From the NCBI RefSeq assembly GCF_041146795.1, contig NC_135177.1, positions 18,248,560 to 18,312,559 on the forward strand: DNA of 64,000 bases, in the 5' to 3' direction. The position numbers and the translations under genes were made by a program. The stretch is from Maylandia zebra. Its lineage: Eukaryota; Chordata; Actinopteri; Cichliformes; Cichlidae. The notes under the pieces were generated by a model. It saw only the letters and a list, made by a program, of their open reading frames with translations, was not told the origin of the DNA and did not search any database. Below are positions 22,189 to 33,303 of the stretch, piece after piece. Positions within the stretch are counted from its first letter, which is position 1. Each line of letters starts with the position of its first letter.

Positions 22189-25100
22189 GCAAACATTTTT
22201 ATACTCAGCATATGTCAAATCACCCTAAATTACTGTAAAAGTACAGTTTAACAAATGTATTAGCGGTTATCCCATTCATTGAGCTCATCTCATGGCAAAC
22301 TGCATCTTACGAGCAACCAAAGAAATTGTTGATTTAATAGTGAAAACAAGAAAGTAACATTTTCAAAAACATCTCAGCTTGGTGACGCTTCCTTCAGGTG
22401 TGCAAATCACATGTCTCTGCAGAGTGGTTTGAGTTCTGCAGGGCGTCATACATGTCTCTTCCAGTTGTTTCATTGTCCATAGGACCAGAGTCCAAATGTA
22501 TGTAGAATAAACATTCAAACATACCAGTTAGTTTTGTTTGTCAACATGGGTCTCAGCTATTTCCAAAGTTGCAGACCTCTCAGCACTCTAGTTTTATGGC
22601 CTCCACCAACCCCCATCACCTCATTCAAGCCTTCGTTCTGTGAGGGGGATATTTATGACTCCTTAATTGTCCACGCTCTGCAGAGAAACACCTCTGTGGA
22701 AAGGGTGCAGGGTTGTCTTACTGCTGTTATGATCCCAGCAGTCTTCGGGGTATCATCGTATTCACAGTACAGTGGTACAGCATTAGGTGATGTTCATAGG
22801 AAACTGCTGTCATCACCACCATAGCTTCTGGTTCCTGTGCTTTTCACAGAATCATGATGTCATCCTCGAACTCCTTCTGCGCTGTCGATGGAGCTTGGCA
22901 CGCTCCCTCATCCTTCGAGTTTTCATGTTCCAATGCTGCTGAAGGTTTAAGGCAGAGCACGTCGTACACCTTAGTTGTCTTCCTCAGCGTCAATATTGAA
23001 TCTTTCATTTTATTTAAAATCTCCTGGAGCTCAGTAGCACAGCTCTCTGTGTCATGTCTGCTGTGCTAAAGATGATTTCTGATCCTCCTGAAGTCTCTCT
23101 CCGGGCCTCAGCTCCCATCTTGTGGACGATCCTCTCAGGCACTCCTTCTCGTCATGCATAGTCCTGATTTTGGGCCTGCTTGATCTGTCTCAAAACACTC
23201 AGCTTCTCTGCCTTCCTCCTAGTTCAGCTGATTTCATGATGGGCCCCAACCAGCTTGACCTTTGACCTCAACCACTGCTTGGGCTATGCCTGGAATGTTT
23301 CTGCTTCTCACTGCTGCACCTGTATTTCAGAAAGACTTCTATTTGGAGAGCATGTCAACAATCATCAAACCACATTCTTTAGTTCAGTGAACTTCACTTA
23401 TAGGCCATCAAAGCCTCATCTGAACATGGATGCACCACTTGCATAGATTTAATACTTGTAAATAAACAGCTAATCACACAAATCACTGCAACAATAATAG
23501 TAAACATTGTTTAATATTAATTCTGGACCCCACCTCTTGACGCATGGACAACCATGCGTCAACTCACCAAACCTGGATCCCCGTCTTAAAAACTGGCTCC
23601 ACCAGGAGCCTGCATACACAAGATCTGGAAATAAAATCAACCTTCACACTTATAAACAATTATATCAAAAGAGTAATAAGCATTCAGCACGGGCAAGACA
23701 AGTGTCATGTGCAGGTTTTCTCAAATCATTAAATCACTATCATTACCATAATTCGCCTCAAACATGGATCATCCCATGTGCTCAGTTAACATTAATGTAA
23801 TCAGTGACTTCTCTTAAGCAAAGTCACTCCACTCATATATTATTATGGGTCCAAAAGTGGCCAGCAAATGAGCCCATAATAAACTATTCCATAAATACCG
23901 TAATCTCTCATTTGTTTTACTCATGTCACTTGTCCGTTTCAGCTGAATCCTCCACAGCATTCCCAAAGAAACAAACATTAGCAATACACATTGACTGTGG
24001 TCAGACGGAGGTCAGACACAGGTCAACGGGTTCCAGAGGTGCCATAAAAACACCATAAAATCAACCATCCATTGCTGTGGAAAATATGTTATTCATATCA
24101 TCAAAGTAACCGTCACATTTTCCCAAAAACACAATGTAACAGCATCACCACTCATAACCGGTAAACACAGTTTTCCTCACACATAAACCCAAAAATCCTG
24201 TAATAGGAAAAACATCAACCAGTTGTCCTGGTATAAATCATGTGATCAAACCACATGAAGAACTGTAATGCTGTAGAAAAGAAAATGCAAATGTTAGCAC
24301 TGCGCAGATGTATACAATTTCTCACAGCTTCTTTTACCAGTCAGTCAGCTTTCTTTTTTATTTCCATTCATTCATGCATTCATTCTTTCTTTATTTGCTG
24401 ATAGTGGAACTTGTCGTCGCATTTAGTTTCCACTTCCAGCAAAATGACGTCATCTCAAAAAGAAAAAGAGGAACTTTAGGTCGGATTACATAGCTGAATC
24501 CTTTTTTAGGCTGGGACACTCATTTAATAATTGTCCCAAATAAGTAGCTTTCTCCAGAACCCATTTTAATGTGGAGAAAATAGCACTTTTAATTTCTGAC
24601 GTGCAGATCTGCTTAAAGAAAAGAAATAGACAAACAAAATCAGTGCCTGTTCAAAAGATAAAAATGAAAAATAACAAAGATTATCAAACCAAACTCTCAG
24701 TGCACTGTGAAAGTATCAAAATAAAAAGGCCTTGTTAAGTCATGACACAAGCTCCTCATCAACTTCACAACAGGAGAAGAATCATCAGCTAGATTCACTC
24801 CAAACCAACCATCAGCTGCACAACACACCACACCACATAACTATGAGTTTAATCACCAGGTCTGTGCTCTTCACTCGTTTAGGCCACAGATCTATTTTAT
24901 TCAATTTTCCTTTTCCCTTCATCATAAAACATGTGACATGCTGTCATGCACTTCACAAAAGACGTTTGTTCTGACGTATTCAGAGTTGTGTATCTAAATA
25001 CAGGATTCACTCGCACATCAAAACAGGAAACTCAGTGTTTTAGAGTCTACACTCTAACAAACTCCAACACATCCCATTCACTCGTGCTAGAATTCAGTCA

Positions 25101-25435
25101 CCTGTGCAAGAATTCAGTCACCTTTCATTAATCTAAAAACCAATCAAATAATTTGCATATCGGCTATTAACCCACTAAGTTGACAGGACAACAGAAATGC
25201 ATGTTCAAAATAGTATCACAAAAGACAATTTCCCTCATACAGTAAATTGCTTATGCTGCTCAATCAAGCAGGAAGCTTCTCCCAATTTACTATATCAACA
25301 ACTAAATTTATTGTCTGATCTCTGGTTGGTCAAACCAGGATCTTTTTTCCTTTTTCCACAAAAGTTTAAATTGTTGTCCTGCAACCTAGAGAGTCAATTT
25401 TTTTTTCTTGGATAAATTCAGTATTTGATAACAAG
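22189..25435 (-). other. Interior of the LTR element, mostly non-coding
   Basis: AT-rich interior with no gag or pol motifs in any frame I read. One decayed minus-strand frame (22844-23061) reads DTESCATELQEILNKMKDS...VYDVLCLKPSAA and, after a frameshift further upstream, LRQIKQAQNQDYA and GVPERIVHKMGAEARRETS. It may be the end of an old protein-coding region, but I do not recognise the family. The rest shows nothing. Confidence 0.45.
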
Positions 25436-25448
25436 TGTCTGCTAAATT
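25436..25448. repeat. Target duplication of the Rex3-like LINE, left
   Basis: TGTCTGCTAAATT here is repeated exactly at 27138-27150, directly after the GGAT-repeat tail. Confidence 0.92.
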
Positions 25449-27137
25449 CTGTGTATAGTGCTGGCGGAGCGCTGCTGACGTCGACTGAGAAAATTGTCAG
25501 GCGGTGGAAGGAATACTTCGAGGACCTCCTTAATCCCACTGATACGTCTTCCGAGGAGGAAGCAGAGTCTGGGGATGAGGGGAATGGCCCGCCAATTTCC
25601 GGGGGTGAGGTCACTGAGGCAGTTAAACAACTCCTTGGTGGCAGAGCCCCTGGTGTTGATGAGGTCCGCCCCGAGTTCCTGAAGGCTCTGGACGTTGTAG
25701 GGCTGTCCTGGTTGACACGCCTCTGCAATGTTGCGTGGAGATCAGGGGCAGTACCTGTGGACTGGTAGACCGGGGTGGTGGTCCCCATCTTTAAGAAAGG
25801 GGACCGGAGGGTGTGTTCCAACTACAGGGGGATCACACTCCTCAGCCTCCCTGGGAAAGTCTATGCCAGGGTGCTGGAAAGGAGAGTTCGTCCGTTAGTC
25901 GAACCTCGGATACAGGAGGAACAATGCGGTTTTCGTCCTGGTCGCGGAACACTGGACCAGCTCTTTATCCTCTCCAGGATACTTGAGGGTGCATGGGAGT
26001 TTGCCCAACCAGTCTACATGTGTTTTGTGGACTTGGAGAAGGCATTCGACCGTGTCCCTCGGGGTGTCCTGTGGGAGGTGTTGTGGGAATATGGGGTGTC
26101 TGGCCCATTGCTACGGGCCATTCGATCCCTATACAACCGTTGCAAGAGCTTGGTTCGCATTGCCGGCAATAAGTCGGACTCGTTCCCGGTGGGTGATGGG
26201 CCTCGCCAGGGCTGCCCTTTGTCTCCGGTTCTGTTCATAATTTTTATGGACAGGATTTCTAGGCGTAGCCAAGTGGCGGAGGGCTTTCGCTTTGGTGGCC
26301 TCAGAATCTCATCTCTGATTTTTGCAGATGATGTGGTTCTGTTGGCTTCATCGGGTGAAGGCCTCCAGCTCACACTGGAACGGTTCGCAGCCGAGTGTGA
26401 AGCAGCGGGAATGAGGATCAGCACCTCCAAATCTGAGGCCATGGTTCTCAGCCGGAAAAGGGTGGAGTGCCCACTCCGGGTCGGGGATGAGTTCCTGCCA
26501 CAAGTGGAGGAGTTCAAGTATCTCGGGGTCTTGTTCGCGAGTGATGGGAGAAGGGAGCCGGAGATCGACAGACGGATTGGGGCTGCAGCTGCAGTAATGC
26601 GGACGCTGCACCGGTCCGTCGTGGTGAAGAGGGAGCTGAGTGTAAAAGCGAAGCTCTCAATTTACCGGTCGATCTACGTCCCTACCCTCACCTATGGCCA
26701 CGAGCTGTGGGTAGTGACCGAAAGAACGAGATCGCGGATACAAGCGGCGGAAATGAGCTTCCTCCGAAGGGTGGCTGGCCTCTCCCTTAGAGATAGGGTG
26801 AGAAGTTCGGCCATCCGGGAGGGGCTCAGAGTAGAGCAGCTGCTGCTCCACATCGAAAGGAGCCAGCTGAGGTGGTTCGGGCATCTGACAAGGATGCCCC
26901 CCGGGCGCCTCCTGGGTGAGGTGTTCCAGGCATGTCCCACCGGGAGGAGGCCCCGGGGCAGACCCAGGACACGCTGGAGAGATTATATCTCTTGGCTGGC
27001 CTGGGAACGCCTTGGTATTCCCCCGGACAAGCTGGAGGAGGTGGCTGGGGAGAGGGAGGTCTGGGCCTCTTTGCTTAGGCTGCTGCCCCCGCGACCCGGC
27101 CCCGGACAAAGCGGATGAAGATGGATGGATGGATGGA
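25449..27137 (+). mobile_element. 5'-truncated Rex3-like (RTE clade) LINE
   Basis: Inserted between perfect 13-bp target duplications. It lacks the endonuclease region and ends in a GGATGGATGGAT tail, as RTE/Rex3 elements do. It carries most of the reverse transcriptase. It sits in the + orientation inside the minus-strand LTR element and must therefore be younger than that element. A shorter near-identical copy is at 46463-46856. Confidence 0.88.
25451..27118 (+). pseudogene. Reverse transcriptase of Rex3-like LINE (one stop codon)
   Basis: One reading frame spans the region, broken only by TAG at 25766-25768 (VPVDW, stop, then TGVVVPIFKKGDRR). Motifs in order: YRGITLLSLPGKVYARVLE, EEQCGFRPGRGTLDQLF, FVDLEKAFDRVPRGVLW, GPRQGCPLSPVLF, the catalytic LIFADDVVLLAS, EFKYLGVLF and, at the end, RSQLRWFGHLTRMPPGRL. 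The endonuclease is missing through 5' truncation. About 555 codons remain. The enzyme copies LINE RNA at the target site in intact relatives; this copy is inactive. Confidence 0.9.
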
Positions 27138-27150
27138 TGTCTGCTAAATT
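27138..27150. repeat. Target duplication of the Rex3-like LINE, right
   Basis: Exact copy of 25436-25448. Confidence 0.92.
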
Positions 27151-27600
27151 GACACTATTTTAACACTGATGAAAGATAACAAGCTAATTTTCATTGCATG
27201 TGTGTTTGTGTTTTTAGGCAGGTTTAATGCATGTCTGTGGAGCTGCATATCCAGCAGAGCATGTTCTCTGCCTTTCCTACACATTTCTCTACTATTATTT
27301 GATCATTTCTTAACCAATGTGCTATGAGTCCACTGGTCTTTGCATCACACTAAGTGACTTGGACAAGATGATAAACAGACTCACATGCTGAAGATGTTGT
27401 CTAATCTTCATAAGCTCTCTTGTGTTTGTGTTAGTAGGGTTAATGCCTGTTCTGTGTGATTCTGTATATGTTTGTATATGTTTCAGACTCCTTCACAATT
27501 TTCCAACTTAAGCAGTCAGTTTTCTTTTCCCCAGGTTTGCTAACCCAAATTTTGATTTCCCACATTTAATAACAAAATTTGTGTTCTCACCACTCTCATT
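27151..27600. other. LTR-element interior, non-coding
   Basis: AT-rich, no gene or motif seen between the LINE and the histone H1 fragment. Confidence 0.5.
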
Positions 27601-27603
27601 CTA

Positions 27604-27945
27604 TTGTCCTCTGATGCGGTTGCTGAAGTTCTGCTGCTGCTGCCTTCTTGGGCGACTTCTAGCAGGTCCTGCCGGTTTCTTGGCTTTGGTCTCAGTAGCC
27701 TTGTTCATCTTGAAAGATCCGGAGGCCCCGGTGCCCTTGGTCTGCACCAGAGTGCCCTTCGCCACCAGGCTCTTGAAGGCGGTCTTGACACGGGCTTTGT
27801 TCTTGTCCACATCGTAGCCTGCGGCAGCCAGAGCCTGCTTGAGACCGGCCGCGGACACGCCGTTGCGCTCCTTGAAAGCGGCCATGGCTTTCACGATCAG
27901 CTCGCTCACGCTGGGGCCGACCTTCTTCGGCTTGGACCTCTGCAC
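27604..27945 (-). pseudogene. Histone H1 fragment inside the LTR element
   Basis: The minus strand encodes the winged-helix globular domain of linker histone H1: [71 protein letters not shown]1 binds linker DNA in chromatin. The N-terminal tail and ATG are absent, since upstream of RSKPKK the sequence is unrelated. The basic C-terminal tail is cut after about 35 residues by a frameshift: KSPKKAAAA appears in a second frame near 27625-27650. There is no intron. It lies in the same orientation as the surrounding LTR element, so it is either captured host sequence or a later inserted gene piece. It is not a functional histone gene. Confidence 0.88.
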
Positions 27946-28582
27946 AGGGCGTGTTTATGATGGAGCTTTTCCGACCACAGCTGGCACGTTGAGCGCATCA
28001 TTCAGGGTCCATTTCTTTCATGTAGCTATGGTCGCTAGCCAGCATGCTAGCCGCATGTGGCTTGCCGAGTCACTCAGTCCTTTCTGAACATGTTGACATG
28101 CTGCCGCCGCCGAACCTGGCCTCAGATCCAGCAAGCTTAGCGCGCTGATCTCCAAAAGGTCCCGAAAGCCAGAAAGACGTCAAATAAATGTCTCGTTCTA
28201 AGAGTTCAAACAAAAACTCCTCTTCACGCCGCCATCTTGCTCGCCCCTCCGTGGAATTCATCCAATCAGATAGGAAGATGGGTTTGCTTTTCTTCTTCTC
28301 TTGTGCTTTGTTAGGTTGCTTCTGCAGCCTCTGCTCCGATACTGCCGCTGCTGATCAGGTTTTTCTTCAGGTAAGAGTGAGAGTTTTGAGACAGATCGTG
28401 CTATAAATAAGTCAGCCAGAAACTTGGCTTGAACGTTTCCAATTATTAAACTATTGTTTAACAACTATTGTTTAAATTTTCGTCCGACCGCTGCATGTGG
28501 AAAATTGATACAGGTCTGCTTTTCACCTGAAAGTGACAAACTAAGACATGTTCATTATCATCATCACTGCTTAATCAACACA

Positions 28583-28619
<37 letters not shown>

Positions 28620-28993
28620 TTTTGTGAACAATCCTTTCTTAAAAGCAGAAAATGACATTGTAGTTGTTTTTCGGCTGATCAACACAAAAACCTTTTTCCT
28701 GTGATTATTTTTCTTCGTCTACAATGTAATTTGTCTCTTTTTCACTCTTTTTTTTTCTTTATAATAGCTTGTGATCCGCAAAATCACCGCTCTCACTCAC
28801 AATCAAAGGCAATTACTTTTGCACAGTGCACAAAAACACTGTGATGTCAGACACATTCACACTCACTTTTTCATCTGCATAAATAAACCATATGGCTGGA
28901 GATATGTGCCATGGTGATCCATAGGCATGATCACACGTTTATTTAATTATTTTCAACCCAACAAAACAAATAAACAAAAACATGATGCTGATG

Positions 28994-29042
<49 letters not shown>

Positions 29043-29490
29043 TCATAGCTCTGTTTTCCTCTCTTTGAGTAGTTCTCAGACAGCTCTCGATCTGATAATG
29101 TGTAGCCTGCTCATCAGCTCAGGAAAAGAAAACTGCAATGCAACATCACACAGTAGTTGCAGCATATTAGTTGTTTTCACAGGCGTGCTGTATATTTCAA
29201 CAATGGCTCATAATAACACGACAGTCTTCCTCACAGGTCAAGTGCCTCTATGCACTTCATTAGTTTAAATATTTACCTATATCACTTCTCCTCATTAATG
29301 TAGATTACTTTTAACAACTATCCACCTCAATTACGTCTATGGTCTGGCACACAGGCTGTTGTCGATCAGGGCAAGCTAAAGAGTTAACATTTTGTGTCAG
29401 CTGCCAGGAGCAAAGTCCAGCACAAACGTCTGTCTCCCTCCAACTCACTCTTGGTTGCTTAGAAACCCATGATAACAACAACAGTCGGTG
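27946..29490. other. LTR-element interior with microsatellites
   Basis: No gene. Contains a GC-richer part (27960-28270, with a 'gccgccatcttg' and 'ccaatcag' that look promoter-like), a CT repeat at about 28585-28615 and a CA repeat at about 28998-29039. Confidence 0.5.
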
Positions 29491-29971
29491 TCACAGACCA
29501 CGTGTTCTGCTCCGCACACACTCACACAACAACAACAACAACGACGAGACGAGGACGAAGATGACAATAACACAAAATAGGCCTACTCCGGACTCACACC
29601 GGACCGCTCGGGACCCTGACCCAGTTGTGGGACGCTCACCCAGTCGCGCGACAAAACCCAATGAAGGGACGCTCGGGACACACACCCAGGGCGATTTCAA
29701 AACCGGACACTCACCGGACGCACGTGCTTTATCGCACACAGTGATAAAGACTTTCAACGCAACCTCACACAGTGACCGCGTGCTTTGCTGCACACAGCGG
29801 CAAAGACTTAAACTTACTTGGTGTTGCTTAGCGTGTAGTATAGCCTCGAATCCCGCCGATCGCCATTCATCGAGGAGAAAAGACAGACAGCGAATCCACA
29901 GGAACTTCCTGGCTGACGTCAGTCTTTCAGCGTGCCTCTTCTCCCCTCGGTGAATGTCGACTCCAGGGCTC
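29491..29971 (-). other. Leader region of the LTR element, open minus frame
   Basis: GC-rich sequence between the primer site and the interior, where gag would begin. A minus-strand frame is open from 30126 to 29491 (about 211 codons) but starts inside the LTR and a later hAT insertion. The part here (RGEKRHAERLTSARKFLWIR...) has no retroviral gag motif. I treat it as an untranslated leader rather than a gene. Confidence 0.35.
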
Positions 29972-29988
29972 CGGCTCTCGAAGGACCA
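29972..29988 (-). promoter_or_regulatory. Primer binding site resembling tRNA-Tyr
   Basis: The + strand text 'cggctctcgaaggacca' ends five bases from the LTR. The vertebrate tRNA-Tyr 3' end is 'CCGGCTCGAAGGA' plus CCA (from memory), so at least 12 bases match directly and the match extends if a CT insertion is allowed. On the minus strand this begins TGGTCC, as primer sites do. Confidence 0.7.
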
Positions 29989-30027
29989 ATTAATGATAGG
30001 TTTGTAGCTTGAATCTATCCGCTGGAC

Positions 30028-31894
30028 TAGTGATGGCCCGCTTGAAGCTGACGCTCCGGAGCGTGTGTCGAAAAAAACAACACACTGGTTCAGAAGCACT
30101 GTGTCGAGGCTTGCTTCGTTTGGCAAAAGTCACGTGACCAGTGACGTCCGAAGCTTCATTACGCACGTAACTGCTTCGGTACCTGATTCAAACGGATATA
30201 AGGAAGTGAATCATCCACGGGATTCGTGGAGTGTGTTGATGGTGACAGAGAGCGAAGAGGTGATCATTCCACTGACAGATATGGAGCCAGCGAGGAAGAG
30301 AGGACATTCTGGCGTGTGGGAATATTTTGAGTTGATTTTGCTCAATTCATTTTATCTGCCGAAGTGAAAAACTTGAAATGTCCAAAATCATGTTTTCATA
30401 ATGGAAATATCATTACAGCATATGACTTTAGGAACACTTCCATGTGAATTAAAGCTAATGAAGACTACAACAATGTATTTGACACTATACGTACATTAAA
30501 TTGCTACAGTTTAGAAAATCATTTTGTTTATTGTTTTTAGGTGATAGTCTGCAGGACCCAGGAATACCTGCATATCTACCAGCTTGCAGTGTAGTTCCTG
30601 CACTCCACAGCCTCTTCTGTTCCATGCAAGTGGATTTTCTCCAGGGCAGGAGAAACTATTTCTAAGAAAAGAAACAGACTCAGCCAGCGCACAGTAACAC
30701 TAATCCTCTTTTTAAATGTAAATAACAAAAGGGCTACCTGACATAGAGCATGTTTTTACTTTGCAAGTTCTTGATTAGGGGTGGGTTTTGATTATCGCCT
30801 TTCTGATTACAATCCATGCTAAATTGAATAAAGTGATATTGATTCATTAAAATCCCGTGTCGATTTGTAAATTAACGTTATTATGCCTGAAACGCCAGCA
30901 TCTCAGGTTAAACCTCACAACATGTCGTCAAACACCATGCAGCTAAAACAGTAACTGGGAGCAGGTTTACGGATTCTGCATACAAACGTGAACACAGAGC
31001 GCGGACCCGATGCGTCAGAGTCAGATTTTGGTGCGTCGTCGGGTCCGCGCTGTGTTTGCCTCTTTTTTTTTCCCGCTGGCTTCTGCAGCTGCAGGTTTCA
31101 TAACTCTCTGTTTACATCTCTAATTAAGTCTCACATGTGTCAGCTTTCTTTTAATAGATACGAAATTATGGATATATACTGTTAAATGATCAGAATTGTA
31201 ATATTTCTGACTGAGGCAAAACTTTCCAGATTCCAATCAAATTGAATCGGATCCTGTATCGAATCAAAAATGATTCTACAAATCAGTGACGATGCAGCCG
31301 TACTCAGCTCCCTAAGCATTTTCCCTTTCCAGTTCACAATCAATCCCACCCCTAGGTCAAAAATATGTATAGGACAATTGGCCTCATCTAATATTTTGTA
31401 TGAACCTGTCCAGCTGTCCAGTGATTAAACGACAAGTAGATGGAGGCAGGACTTCACAACAGGGGCATACTCCATAATGTGCTGTGCATTCTCATATGTA
31501 TATTATATATATTGCTCACTTATTGTATTTACCAACATCAAGGAGTTATGAGCAAAGAAAGGCCACACCATAGTGCATGTTTAAATAGGGAAAGTTTATT
31601 GATCAAAATGTATTACGCAAATACGCATTACATTTTTTTCAGCCCCCCAATCGAGAAAACAAAACCAATTACATGTTCAAAGCAACGGAACGGTGGCCCA
31701 ATATCAGAGAGAACTCCACTCTTGAGTGAGCAGTGATAATTGAGCAGTCCGTTTTATTTTGCAGATTCAAGCTGCTCTTCAAAATTTTCACCACCAGATG
31801 TCACCGGAGAGGACTGTGTTGAAAAGCTTCGAGTAATGAACCGTTTTTCAATACAAGCTTCAGTGCTTCGGAAAGCTTCATTTGGCCATCACTA
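30028..31894 (+). mobile_element. hAT element (TAGTGATGGCC ends) with BED-finger fragment
   Basis: Inverted ends 'tagtgatggcccgcttgaag' and 'ttcatttggccatcacta'. The right flank GCTGGAAC (31895-31902) and left flank GCTGGAC fit an 8-bp duplication with one base lost. At 30235-30340 the translation PARKRGHSGVWEYFELI resembles the BED zinc-finger start of hAT transposases; the catalytic part is missing. A second element is nested at 30776-31354. Confidence 0.82.
30776..31354. mobile_element. Nested MITE with TAGGGGTGGG ends
   Basis: Perfect inverted ends 'taggggtggg' and 'cccaccccta'. The interior resembles the family member at 43554-44625 (shared 'aaatcagtgacgat' near the right end). No clear target duplication is seen here. 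Confidence 0.7.
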
Positions 31895-32128
31895 GCTGGA
31901 ACGTTGAAGACAATATAATTACACTGCAAAGCAAGACACAAGTAGGCAAGCTTCTTCATGTTTCTCGTGCACGGGAGAGAACCGGACAGGCACCGTTCCT
32001 TCGCTTGACCCCAGTTGCTCTCGTCCGTTCTCCCGTACCACTGTCCTTTTGTTGAGGTTACATGAATATGCATAGGTTCATTAACATATGACGTCTACAT
32101 TCACACAAAGAGTACCTTGCCTGTGTGT

Positions 32129-32159
<31 letters not shown>

Positions 32160-33099
32160 GGGGGGGGGGGTACTGCTGATCAAAGGGTCATAAAAGCACA
32201 CAAGCAAACATCCTTGGTCAGGAAGAGGGTAGACCCCCCTCATCCTAGATAACACAGTAAGGAAGTCCAGCAGTTCATTTATCTAAACAAAAGGCTCTTA
32301 TACTTAAACAGATATACGTGTGTTTACTATACCATAAATCAGCAAAGGAAGATACGATCTCTCCTCTGTAGGGGAGTGAACTCACCCCCTCTTCATGCCA
32401 CACAGAGTTGTTACAGACCTCTTACACTCAGAAAAATTATGGTTCTTAAATGGTTCTTCAGATGTCTTCATGGTTCTTTAAAGAACCATCATACGTCAAA
32501 GAACCTTTTTATTTTGTGGATGGTTCTTCAGCTATTACAAATAGTTCTTTAAAGAACAAAAGGTTCTTTATCAAATCTAAGTTTGATGGTGTAAATGTCA
32601 TAAATATTTATTCACTATAATGAGGCTGTGAATTATACTGTGTGTTTTCTTTGTGTGCATGTGTGTGCGAAGGGGAAGGGCGGGATACCTGGCAATTACC
32701 CTTTAAGAGAAGATGGTAGGAAACTGAATATTCAAATAAAAGTTAGAAATAATTGCAAACAATAGACACAATACACACATTCAAATACTGTACTTTAGTT
32801 TTAAATTTTAATAAAGCATTACTATTTTCTACTCCAAGGCATTACTTTTGAGATTATTATATATTTTTGAAAATATAGCATAATGATAATAATAAACTTT
32901 ACAAACCACCCAGCAGTATGTAAAGTCAAATTATAAAATACAAGTAAATAACAACTGCAGAACAGAATGTCAGTGTAATGGACACAGACTTCGTTTTGAC
33001 AAAGCACACTGCTTAGGTAAATGATCTGAGTAGTTGTTCATCACTGAGCAATTTGTTAATATGTGTTTCGAGCCAAATAAATGACAGGGAGAGAGAGAG

Positions 33100-33303
33100 A
33101 GACGTCAGAACACGTCATACTATAACCTCCCGGGAGCGGATGGAGGGGGTCAGTCGTTGGGATGCGCATGCGCAGACAGAGTGTGCGAGCGGCGGGCCTT
33201 GACCTTCGGGAAAAAAAACTCACGGACGGTGACAGCGAAACGGATAACAGTCTTCAGTACCTGCTGGACTTTGAAGCTGTGGTTTCTGGGACTGTTAGAA
33301 AAG
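33100..33303 (+). pseudogene. Captured first-exon-like, CpG-rich sequence
   Basis: CpG-rich sequence like a vertebrate promoter and first exon. The frame from ATG at 33162 reads QSVRAAGLDLREKKLTDGDS and LQYLLDFEAVVSGTVRK up to a GT donor at 33304, followed by intron-like sequence. The gene of origin is not recognised. The phase at the donor does not match the exon at 35074, so the two pieces may come from different genes or the true donor is shifted. Confidence 0.45.

Noticed and set aside
27604..27945. A working histone H1 gene
   Set aside because: No start codon or N-terminal tail, and the basic tail is frameshifted and short.
29339..29953. A 204-codon + strand frame
   Set aside because: Antisense to the LTR element and rich in repeats such as CAACAACAAC; no domain visible.
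29491..30126. A 211-codon minus-strand frame at the 5' side of the LTR element, possible gag
   Set aside because: It begins inside a later hAT insertion and runs through the LTR and primer site; no gag motif. Likely chance openness in GC-rich DNA.
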